A program made the position numbers and the translations under genes. Shown here piece after piece: positions 7,529 to 15,250 of a DNA stretch of 64,000 nt. The notes beneath the pieces were generated by a model. The model was not told the origin of the DNA and ran no database searches. It saw only the letters and a list, made by a program, of their open reading frames with translations. The stretch is from Streptomyces nodosus (GTDB lineage Bacteria; Actinomycetota; Actinomycetes; Streptomycetales; Streptomycetaceae). The stretch spans positions 6,482,001 to 6,546,000 of the forward strand of contig NZ_CP023747.1 of NCBI RefSeq assembly GCF_008704995.1, read 5' to 3'. Position 1 is the first letter of the stretch. Each line of letters begins with the position of its first letter.

Positions 7529-9907
7529 TCAGCGGCGGCCGTTCTTCGGGTCGAGGAGACCCGCGCGGCGCAGTGCGTCGGCCATCGCGCTGTTGGCCGG
7601 CGGGGGCGCCTGCCGGGAGGAGCCCCCCTGGCGGGCCCCGCGCTGCTGCGGGGGACGCCCGCCGCGCTGCTGGCGCCCGGCGCCGCCGCCCTGCCGGCTC
7701 CCGCCGCCGTTCTGCTGCGGGGCGGCGGCCTCGTCGTCCAGACGCAGCGTCAGCGAGATCCGCTTGCGCGGAATGTCGACGTCCAGCACCTTCACCTTGA
7801 CGATGTCGCCCGGCTTCACCACGTCCCGCGGGTCCTTGACGAACGTCTTCGACATCGCCGAGACATGGACCAGCCCGTCCTGGTGGACACCGACGTCGAC
7901 AAAGGCGCCGAACGCGGCGACATTGGTGACGACACCCTCCAGGACCATCCCGGACGACAGGTCCGAGAGCTTCTCGACGCCGTCCTTGAAGGTGGCCGTC
8001 CTGAACGCGGGCCGCGGATCGCGCCCCGGCTTCTCCAGCTCCTTGAGGATGTCGGTCACGGTCGGCAGGCCGAAGGTGTCGTCCACGAAGTCGGACGCCT
8101 TCAGCGAGCGCAGCATCGAGGTGTTGCCGATCAGCGAGGCCACCTCCTGGCCCGCCGTCTTCACCATCCGCCGCACCACCGGGTACGCCTCGGGGTGCAC
8201 GCTGGAGGCGTCCAGCGGATCGTCGCCCTCCCGGATCCGCAGAAAGCCCGCACACTGCTCGTACGCCTTGGGGCCGAGCCGCGACACCTTCTTCAGCTGC
8301 GCGCGCGAGGTGAACCGGCCGTTGGCGTCACGGTGCGCCACGATGTTCTCCGCGAGCCCGGAGGAGATGCCGGAGACCCGGGCGAGCAGCGGGGCCGAGG
8401 CGGTGTTGACGTCCACGCCCACGCCGTTCACACAGTCCTCGACCACGGCGTCCAGCGAACGCGACAGCTTCACCTCGGACAGGTCGTGCTGGTACTGGCC
8501 GACCCCGATGGACTTGGGGTCGATCTTCACCAGCTCGGCCAGCGGGTCCTGGAGCCGGCGGGCGATGGAGACCGCGCCGCGCAGCGACACATCCATGTCC
8601 GGCAGCTCCTGCGAGGCGAACGCCGACGCCGAGTACACCGACGCGCCCGCCTCCGACACCATCACCTTGGTGAGCTTCAGCTCCGGGTGCTTGGCGATCA
8701 GCTCGGTGGCCAGCTTGTCGGTCTCACGGGAGGCCGTGCCGTTGCCGATCGCGATCAGCTCGACCGCGTGCTCCTCGGAGAGACGGGCCAGCTTGGCGAT
8801 CGCCTGGTCCCACTTGTTGGCCGGTACATGCGGGTAGATGACATCCGTCGCGACCACCTTGCCCGTCGCGTCCACCACGGCCACCTTCACGCCCGTACGG
8901 AACCCGGGGTCCAGGCCCAGCGTCGCACGGGTGCCGGCCGGGGCGGCGAGCAGCAGATCGCGCAGGTTCGCCGCGAAGACCGTCACCGCCTCGTCCTCGG
9001 CGGAGGTGCGCAGCCTGAGGCGCAGATCGATGCCGAGATGCACCAGGAGGCGGGTGCGCCAGGCCCAGCGGACCGTGTCGGTCAGCCACTTGTCGGCGGG
9101 GCGGCCGCGGTCGGCGATCCCGAACCGGTGCGCCACCGTGGTCTCGTACGAGGACGGGCCGTCCGTCGGCTCCTCGGGCTCCAGGGTGAGGTCGAGGACC
9201 TCCTCCTTCTCACCGCGCAGCATCGCGAGGACACGGTGCGAGGGCAGCTCGGTGAAGGGCTCGGCGAAGTCGAAGTAGTCGGCGAACTTGGCGCCCGCCT
9301 CCTCCTTGCCCTCACGCACCTTGGAGACCAGGCGCCCGCGCGCCCACATCCGCTCGCGGAGCTCTCCGATCAGGTCGGCGTCCTCGGAGAACCGCTCGGT
9401 GAGGATGGCCCGCGCGCCCTCCAGCGCGGACGGGGCGTCGGGCACCCCCTTGTCGGCGTCGACGAAGGCGGCGGCCACCGCGTGCGGCTCCACCGTCGGA
9501 TCGCCGAGCAGGCCCTCCGCCAGGGGCTCGAGACCGGCCTCGCGCGCGATCTGTGCCTTGGTGCGGCGCTTGGGCTTGAACGGCAGGTAGATGTCCTCCA
9601 GCCGGGCCTTGGTCTCGGCGCCCCGGATCCGCGCCTCCAGCTCCTCGGTGAGCTTGCCCTGCTCGCGCACCGACTCCAGGATCGCCGTGCGCCGCTCCTC
9701 CAGCTCCCGCAGATAGCGCAGCCGTTCCTCGATCGTGCGCAGCTGCGCGTCGTCGAGCATCTCGGTCGCTTCCTTGCGGTAGCGGGCGATGAAGGGCACC
9801 GTCGAACCGCCGTCGAGCAGCTCGACGGCGGCCTGCACCTGCCGCTCCCGTACGCCGAGCTCCTCGGCGATCCTGCCTTCGATGGACCCTACGAGGGGTG
9901 TCGTCAC
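7529..9907 (-). CDS. tex: Tex family RNA-binding transcription accessory protein
   Basis: A 792-aa Tex protein. The N-terminal helical region begins at GSIEGRIAEELGV. It is followed by a YqgF/RNase-H-like domain around residues 330-450 (LGLDPGFRTGVKVAVVD), helix-hairpin-helix repeats (SAPLLARVSGISSGLAENIVAHR), and a C-terminal S1 domain near residues 640-710 (LEGVVTNVAAFGAFVDVGVHQDGLVHVS). A Gly/Arg/Gln-rich tail of about 60 residues follows. Tex binds nucleic acid and affects transcription and stress survival. The GTG at 9907 matches the family N-terminus; the frame stays open 106 codons upstream, but that stretch is low-complexity and not conserved. It converges with the DUF4097 gene. Confidence 0.93.
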   Translation of the reverse strand: MTTPLVGSIEGRIAEELGVRERQVQAAVELLDGGSTVPFIARYRKEATEMLDDAQLRTIEERLRYLRELEERRTAILESVREQGKLTEELEARIRGAETKARLEDIYLPFKPKRRTKAQIAREAGLEPLAEGLLGDPTVEPHAVAAAFVDADKGVPDAPSALEGARAILTERFSEDADLIGELRERMWARGRLVSKVREGKEEAGAKFADYFDFAEPFTELPSHRVLAMLRGEKEEVLDLTLEPEEPTDGPSSYETTVAHRFGIADRGRPADKWLTDTVRWAWRTRLLVHLGIDLRLRLRTSAEDEAVTVFAANLRDLLLAAPAGTRATLGLDPGFRTGVKVAVVDATGKVVATDVIYPHVPANKWDQAIAKLARLSEEHAVELIAIGNGTASRETDKLATELIAKHPELKLTKVMVSEAGASVYSASAFASQELPDMDVSLRGAVSIARRLQDPLAELVKIDPKSIGVGQYQHDLSEVKLSRSLDAVVEDCVNGVGVDVNTASAPLLARVSGISSGLAENIVAHRDANGRFTSRAQLKKVSRLGPKAYEQCAGFLRIREGDDPLDASSVHPEAYPVVRRMVKTAGQEVASLIGNTSMLRSLKASDFVDDTFGLPTVTDILKELEKPGRDPRPAFRTATFKDGVEKLSDLSSGMVLEGVVTNVAAFGAFVDVGVHQDGLVHVSAMSKTFVKDPRDVVKPGDIVKVKVLDVDIPRKRISLTLRLDDEAAAPQQNGGGSRQGGGAGRQQRGGRPPQQRGARQGGSSRQAPPPANSAMADALRRAGLLDPKNGRR

Positions 9908-10272
9908 GATCCCGTACCGCCTTCTCCACTCAGGTTGCGCGGCAATTGTGGCAGGTCGCACCGACAACAGGGGCCCAGGGCGGGACACGGACCGCCCACG
10001 GGTCGCACGGGGCGGCCCCATATCCCCCGGCCACCCCGCCCACCGGCCCCGCACCGTCCCCCGCCCCTCGCGGGCACCGCCCCACGCCCCTTCAGCCTCC
10101 GGGCGTGTCCACCGGGCACACGGGCGCACCGGGATCCACCGCGACCCCACGAGGGCGTCGGAAAACGGCGTGATCCCGGTGCGGTCCCGGCCGGATCCCG
10201 GTGTGGACCGGCCGGATTCCGGCATGGTCCGGTCCGGTCCGGGCGGATCGCGCCGGGGTCAGTCCCCGGGGC
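9908..10272. other. Non-coding stretch upstream of tex
   Basis: 365 bp without a credible gene. The part next to tex should hold its promoter; no clear -35/-10 pair was seen. The distal part (10185-10250) has short direct repeats of a CCGGCCGGAT-type motif, and a small GGGG/CCCC hairpin lies near 10256-10270, at the 3' end of the next leftward gene. Confidence 0.5.
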
Positions 10273-11139
10273 TCATCCCCTGCCGATCAGGTCGGGCGGG
10301 AAGGCGCCCGCCGTGAGGGCCCTGGTCAGCAGCCCGCCCGCCAGCTCGGTGAGTCGCTCGACGCCCGCGGTGCCCAGATGTTCGTACGGAGCCCGGTCGA
10401 GACGGTCGGTCTCCGCCTCCAGGTCCCGGCGCAGCTCGGTGCCCGCCTCGGTCAGTTCGCCCTCCGCGTCGAGCAGTCCGCGCTCGTGCAGCCGCTCGGA
10501 CGCCGCGTCCCAGTCCTCGCTGTCCCAGCCGCGCGTGGCGAGGACCCACCGCGGGTTCATGCCCTTGCCGGTCGCGGTGTGCGTCACCAGGGCCTCCACC
10601 GGGCCGAGTTCCCGGTCCAGCAGCGCCGCGAGATGGCCGTCGCCTCGGTGCTCACGCAGCAGCGTCGTCGCGTGCCAGAACGCCAGATGCGGCTGCTCGG
10701 GCACGGGCAGATCGGCGTGCGCGGCATACAGGGGGCGCGCGTGCGGGGTGCACGCCTCGGTGGCGCGCAGGGCGAGTTCGGCCGCCTCGGCCATCTCCTT
10801 GGAGGCGAGGGCCTCCTCGCCGAGAACCCGGCGCAGAGTCGCGTCCACGGCTCGCACCCGGGCCGCGAGCACCGTGTCCGGGGACGCCGTCTCCCATACG
10901 GCGGGGATGTGGCGTGCCACCAGTGCGGGCCGGAAGTTGTAGAACGTCGCCGTCACCACGCCGGCGCCCACCCGCCCCAGCGCGGCGGCCCGCACCGCGA
11001 TATAGGCGGCCCGCTGGTCGGTGACGCCGACGGCGGTCAGTTCCCGGTCCAGATCGGGTGAGAAGTAGTGCGACGAGTGCAGCGGATTGAGCACATTGTG
11101 GCAGCGCCGTCCGGCGTGCTCCGGAAGGGGAGTCGTCAT
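10273..11139 (-). CDS. SCO6745-family protein (helix-rich, unknown function)
   Basis: A 288-aa soluble, strongly helical protein rich in Ala, Leu, Arg and Glu. It matches my memory of the SCO6745 family, an actinobacterial family with winged-helix-like C-terminal elements (AASERLHERGLLDAEGELTEAG reads like a MarR-type recognition segment). The start is the ATG at 11139 (MTTPLPEHAG); 33 further upstream codons are open but unlike coding sequence. No enzymatic motif or membrane segment is visible. It is followed at a distance by tex on the same strand and preceded by an enoyl-CoA hydratase gene. Confidence 0.75.
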   Translation of the reverse strand: MTTPLPEHAGRRCHNVLNPLHSSHYFSPDLDRELTAVGVTDQRAAYIAVRAAALGRVGAGVVTATFYNFRPALVARHIPAVWETASPDTVLAARVRAVDATLRRVLGEEALASKEMAEAAELALRATEACTPHARPLYAAHADLPVPEQPHLAFWHATTLLREHRGDGHLAALLDRELGPVEALVTHTATGKGMNPRWVLATRGWDSEDWDAASERLHERGLLDAEGELTEAGTELRRDLEAETDRLDRAPYEHLGTAGVERLTELAGGLLTRALTAGAFPPDLIGRG

Positions 11140-11278
11140 GTCCCGCAGGCTACCGACTGGTCGGTACGCGAGGAAAGCGGAGAGGCTCCCCGGAGCGATC
11201 GGCCGACGCCCTACGGCACCGGCGCCCCGCGCGGCCAACCGGCCCGCCGCGGTGGGGAGTTCCTCGCGCAGAGCGGTT

Positions 11279-12028
11279 TCATTCCGGCAGGGTCCAGGTG
11301 AACCGCGGCTCTCTGCGCTCCAGGAACGCGGCGACGCCCTCCGCGGTGTCGCCGCTGCCGCGTGCCTGTCCGGCCCAGTACGCGTCCCGGTCCGTGCGTC
11401 CGTTCGCGAACTCCTTGGCGGCGGCCTGCGTCAGCTGGGAGCGGGACGACAGCACACGGGTGAACTCCGCCACGCGCCGGTCCAGTTCGCCCACGGGCAG
11501 CACCTCGTCGAGCAGACCCGTCCGCAGCGCCCGTGCCGCATCGATCAACTCGCCCGAGAACAGCAGATACTTGGCGGCCGCGGGGCCCACCAGCGTGACC
11601 AGCCGGCGGGTGGAGGAGGCCGCGTAGACGATCCCCAGCTTCGCCGGGGTCACTCCGAACAACGCGTCCTCCTGGGCGAACCGCAGATCGCAGGCCGCCG
11701 CGAGCTGGGTCCCGCCGCCCACACAGTGACCGCGGATCGCCGCCAGGGTCGGCTTGGGGAACGCGGCCAGCGCCTCCTCGGCCAGCACGGCCAGGGACTG
11801 CGCCGTCTCGGACGACCCCTGGAGCGTGGTGATGTCGGCGCCCGCGCAGAAGGTCCGGCCCTCACCGGTGAGCACCAGCACCCGCACGGCCGGATCGGCG
11901 GCCAGCTCGTCGAGCAGCGGCGGCAGCGCCTTCCACATGCCGGCCGTCATGGCGTTCCGCCGGGCGGGGTGGTGGATGACGACGGTCGCGACCCCGTCGG
12001 TGACGCGGTGCAGCAGCTGCGGCTCCAT
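11279..12028 (-). CDS. Enoyl-CoA hydratase/isomerase family protein
   Basis: A 249-aa crotonase-fold protein. Visible family features are the N-terminal NxP region (HHPARRNAM), the first oxyanion-hole segment FCAGADI with its preceding TGEG, and the second, IRGHCVGGGTQLAAACDLRFA. Then follow TPAKLGIVY and the C-terminal KEFANGR helix. The substrate acyl-CoA cannot be predicted. The start ATG at 12028 is the conserved N-terminus (MEPQLLHRV); a 52-codon upstream extension is not conserved. The gene is divergent from the RsbW-like ATPase, with 269 bp between them. Confidence 0.9.
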   Translation of the reverse strand: MEPQLLHRVTDGVATVVIHHPARRNAMTAGMWKALPPLLDELAADPAVRVLVLTGEGRTFCAGADITTLQGSSETAQSLAVLAEEALAAFPKPTLAAIRGHCVGGGTQLAAACDLRFAQEDALFGVTPAKLGIVYAASSTRRLVTLVGPAAAKYLLFSGELIDAARALRTGLLDEVLPVGELDRRVAEFTRVLSSRSQLTQAAAKEFANGRTDRDAYWAGQARGSGDTAEGVAAFLERREPRFTWTLPE

Positions 12029-12297
12029 GGGCCGGATGCTATCCGCACCCCTCGAACGTCCGGTCACCAAGGGGTCCGATGCCGCGAGGGGCCGACGGAC
12101 GTGGAACCCGTACAACCCGAAGAGTTCCGAAGTCGGCGCAGCGGAGACAGGACCGGTCACGCAGTCGACCGCCTCATACGGCAACGGTCAGATGTCGTCG
12201 ATACCCGCTGACTTCTGTTCAGTCATTCGGGACGGACCAGCGCATTCCCAACACTCGACGTGTGGTGACAATCGAGCGCAAAGGCGGCGACCGGACG

Positions 12298-12807
12298 ATG
12301 GAGAACGAAGGGCGGGGGTCCGGCCCACGCCCTGAAGACGGCGGAGGCGGGCCGGACGGCCGCAGACCGCCGGGACCGCTGCCGTACGAGGGTGTGTGGC
12401 GGTTCACCGCGGCGGCCGTGGACCCCTCGGTGCCGCAGGCGCGGCACGCCGTCCGGGATCTGCTCGCCCGGCAGGGCGTACCCGCCTCGGACGACACCGT
12501 GCACGCTCTGCTGCTGATCGTGTCCGAACTGGTCACCAACGTGGTCCGGCACGCGGCGCTGCTGTCGCCGGTGTTCGGCGTGGAGGTCGCCGTCGGCCCC
12601 GAGTGGGTGCGGGTGGCGGTGGAGGACGAGCATCCCTACCGTCCGAGCGCCCTGGAGACCGACCACGCCCGCACCGGCGGCCGGGGACTGCTCCTGGTCC
12701 GCGAGGTGACCCGGGAGGCGGGCGGGGTGTGCGACGTCGAGCACACGGCGCGCGGCGGCAAGGTGGTCTGGGCCGCCCTCCCGCTCAAACACCCCGGGTT
12801 CCTGTGA
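12298..12807 (+). CDS. RsbW/SpoIIAB-like serine kinase ATPase (anti-sigma type)
   Basis: A 169-aa protein with a Gly/Pro-rich N-terminal tail of about 35 residues, then a single GHKL ATPase domain. The N box reads SELVTNVVRHA, the next box VEDEHPYRPS, and the glycine-rich lid TGGRGLLLVREV. Such stand-alone HATPase_c_2 proteins are numerous in Streptomyces. They act as anti-sigma factors or anti-anti-sigma kinases. No sigma factor or STAS-domain partner is next to it. The ATG at 12298 is chosen; an in-frame GTG at 12265 would add 11 residues. Confidence 0.85.
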   Translation: MENEGRGSGPRPEDGGGGPDGRRPPGPLPYEGVWRFTAAAVDPSVPQARHAVRDLLARQGVPASDDTVHALLLIVSELVTNVVRHAALLSPVFGVEVAVGPEWVRVAVEDEHPYRPSALETDHARTGGRGLLLVREVTREAGGVCDVEHTARGGKVVWAALPLKHPGFL

Positions 12808-13184
12808 CACGCCAGGGCGGTGCCCCGGAGGCCTGAGCCCGACCGGGCGGGGGCCGGCCGGGACGCGACGGTCCCGGTGCCGGCGGGGCACCCGGCGGTC
12901 GCGGCGATCACGGGCCGGGCCGGCACCCGGGCCACCGGCCCGCGAGGCCGGCGGGACTGCCGGTCACCGGTCCGCCGCGACTCCCGGTGGATATAGCGGA
13001 CATGGCGGTCGCGGGTCGAGCATGAAGGTCGGACCGGCATCTGGGGCACCGGCCCGCAGGAGTGGCCGGACTGCCGTTCACCGGCCCGCCGCGGCCCCTC
13101 GTCGGGCGCGGCGGTCAGGAGCCGGGCGCGAAGGCCGGACCGGCACCGGGGCCACCGGCCCGTCGAGGCCGGCCGGGCCCCCGG
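12808..13184. repeat. GC-rich imperfect tandem repeats downstream of idi
   Basis: A non-coding gap of 377 bp. Three imperfect direct copies begin near 12913, 13026 and 13132 (spacing 113 and 106 bp), each opening with a GGCCGGxCCGGCAC-like block followed by CACCGGCCCG and a CCGGTCACC-like block. The third copy runs into the last codons of idi (leftward). A fourth, more degenerate copy may precede the first. The unit has no open reading frame that stays conserved between copies. Origin and role are unknown; it may be replication slippage or a set of hairpins ending idi transcription. Confidence 0.7.
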
Positions 13185-13778
13185 TCACCAGCCGGCGGAC
13201 TCCCCGGTCAGTTCTCTGACCGCCGGACGCGCCGCGTCCAGGACCGTCATGAACCACGACGAGAACGTGTCCTTCGCATGCCGCTCCGCCAGCTCCTCCG
13301 GGGTCACGAAGGCCGTCGCCCCGACCTCCTCCGGGTCCGGGCGCAGAGGTGACTGGACCAGCCCGACGAAGAGATGGTTGTACTCCTGCTCCACCAGGCC
13401 CGACCCCGGGTCCGGGTGGTTGTAGCGGACCGTGCCCGCCTCCGCCAGCAGCGAGGGGGAGACCCCCAGCTCCTCGTACGTCCGCCGGGCCGCCGCCGCG
13501 AACGGGGCCTCACCCGGGTAGGGGTGACCGCAACAGGTGTTGGACCAGACACCGGGCGAGTGGTATTTGCCCGACGCCCGCTGCTGGAGCAACAGCCTGC
13601 CGCGCTCGTCGAAGAGGAACACCGAGAACGCCCGGTGGAGCCGGCCCGGCGGCTGATGCGCGGAGAGCTTCTCCGCCGTACCGATCGTGATGCCGTCCTC
13701 GTCGACGAGCTCCAGGAAAATGGCCTCGGCGGTGCCGTTCGACGAACGGTTCGTCGCGGTGGCAGGTGTGATCGGCAT
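13185..13778 (-). CDS. idi: Isopentenyl-diphosphate delta-isomerase, type 1
   Basis: A 197-aa Nudix-fold enzyme interconverting IPP and DMAPP. Family residues are visible: HRAFSVFLFD near residue 48, the catalytic cysteine (about Cys82) in SNTCCGHPYPGE, the Nudix-like box AARRTYEELGV, and the metal/catalytic glutamates in EQEYNHLF. The ATG at 13778 has an AAGGA ribosome site 5 bp upstream; two other in-frame ATGs (13784, 13793) are less well placed. Length is normal for type 1 enzymes. It balances the C5 pool, and the hopanoid operon with its own dxs and ispG lies about 9 kb away. Confidence 0.95.
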   Translation of the reverse strand: MPITPATATNRSSNGTAEAIFLELVDEDGITIGTAEKLSAHQPPGRLHRAFSVFLFDERGRLLLQQRASGKYHSPGVWSNTCCGHPYPGEAPFAAAARRTYEELGVSPSLLAEAGTVRYNHPDPGSGLVEQEYNHLFVGLVQSPLRPDPEEVGATAFVTPEELAERHAKDTFSSWFMTVLDAARPAVRELTGESAGW

Positions 13779-13986
13779 ACCCATCCTTCGCATCGGTTGT
13801 CCAGCCCCAAGTCTGCCGCACGAATCCGGCACTCCCGGCACTTCATGACGCTCCGCATGTCCCTTCCGCCCCACCCTGACGGGCTGTGCGGCCCTTCGGG
13901 ACAGGCACCGGAAGCGAGGGCGACGAAACCTGATCGTGCCCGCTGCCCGAGCGGGGAAACCGCCCTCCGGGCGGGTGGGCGACCGG

Positions 13987-14967
13987 TCAGTGCCGGCGTG
14001 CCTCCGGGTGGTGCAGCAGCCAGCCCCGCCAGGCCGACTCCACCATCTCCCGCACCCCGCGCCGGGCGCTCCAGCCCAGCTCCCGCTCGGCCAGCGCGGC
14101 CGAGCCGACCGCGCGGGGGGCGTCACCGGGGCGGCGCGGCTCGACGACCGCGGGTGTGGTGTCCCCGGTCACCTCGCCGATGAGCGTGACGATCTCCCGT
14201 ACCGAGACGCCCTCGCCGCGGCCGATGTTGACCGTCAGGTCGCCCGTCGCACCCCCGGCCAGCCGCCGGGCCGCCGCCAGATGCGCATCGGCGAGGTCGG
14301 CGACATGGATGTAGTCGCGGACACAGGTGCCGTCCGGTGTCGGATAGTCGTCGCCGAAGATCCGGGGGGCCTCGCCCCGGGTCAGCCGGTCGAAGACCAT
14401 CGGCACCACGTTGAAGACCCCCGTGTCGGCCAGCTCGGGCCCGGCCGCCCCCGCCACGTTGAAATAGCGCAGACAGACGGTCGCGATCCCGTGCGCCCGG
14501 CCCGCCGCCCGCACCAGCCACTCGCCCGCGAGCTTGGTCTCGCCGTACGGGCTCATCGGGACGCAGGGGGTGTCCTCCGTGATGAGGTCCACATCGGGGT
14601 TGCCGTAGACGGCCGCGGACGACGAGAACAGGAACCGTCCGATCCCCGCCCCGGCGACCGCCTCCAGCAGCGTCGCCAGACCGCCCACGTTCTCCTGGTA
14701 GTAGCGGCTCGGCTGCTCCATGGACTCGCCGACCTGTTTGCGCGCCGCGAGATGCACCACACCGGTCACCGCGTGCTCGGCGAAGATCCGCTTGAGCAGC
14801 TCCCCGTCCAGCACGGAGCCCTGGACCAGCCCGATGCCCTCCGGGAGCCGGGTGGGCTCCCCGGACGAGAGATCGTCCAGGACCAGGACCGACTCATCCT
14901 CCGCGACCATCGCCCGCGCCACATGTGCCCCGATGTATCCGGCCCCGCCGGTGATCAGCCATGTCAT
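13987..14967 (-). CDS. galE: UDP-glucose 4-epimerase
   Basis: A 326-aa extended short-chain dehydrogenase. The NAD-binding GGAGYIGAH is at residues 7-15, the catalytic Tyr141/Lys145 pair in SPYGETK, with SSSAAVYG just before and LRYFNVAGA after. GDDYPTPDGTCVRDYIHV is the signature of GalE epimerases. It interconverts UDP-glucose and UDP-galactose for polysaccharide or glycolipid synthesis. It is transcribed away from the CDP-alcohol phosphotransferase operon, across a 283-bp divergent gap that should hold promoters for both. The neighbouring operon includes a glycosyltransferase that might use its product. Confidence 0.93.
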   Translation of the reverse strand: MTWLITGGAGYIGAHVARAMVAEDESVLVLDDLSSGEPTRLPEGIGLVQGSVLDGELLKRIFAEHAVTGVVHLAARKQVGESMEQPSRYYQENVGGLATLLEAVAGAGIGRFLFSSSAAVYGNPDVDLITEDTPCVPMSPYGETKLAGEWLVRAAGRAHGIATVCLRYFNVAGAAGPELADTGVFNVVPMVFDRLTRGEAPRIFGDDYPTPDGTCVRDYIHVADLADAHLAAARRLAGGATGDLTVNIGRGEGVSVREIVTLIGEVTGDTTPAVVEPRRPGDAPRAVGSAALAERELGWSARRGVREMVESAWRGWLLHHPEARRH

Positions 14968-15250
14968 GGGCCCTCACCCTATGCCCGTACGGTGAACAAC
15001 ACTCCCGATGTCGCGATTGTGTGCACCTGCACCCACGGTTTGTGGCAGGCCCGTCCGATCCCCGATGATGATCGCGGCGGTGGCGGAGCAGACCGGGTCG
15101 ATCGGCCCGTGAACGGCCGGTGAACACCGGCTTCCAGGCATCCGATAACCTCTGCCGACATGCCGCCCGGCCCCGGCCCCCGCCCCGGGTGTCCCACGCC
15201 ACACACATGACCGGCGCCCGTACGCGTCGGGCCTCAGGGAGTGAGTTCGT

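Noticed and set aside
7502..10942. A 1146-codon open frame on the plus strand opposite tex
   Set aside because: It is the antisense shadow of tex and the SCO6745-family gene, Arg/Gly/Leu-rich without any family motif; the minus-strand frames give clear domain matches.
12860..13197. CRISPR-like array
   Set aside because: The repeat units are imperfect, over 100 bp long and contiguous, with no short identical repeats separated by unique spacers and no cas genes.
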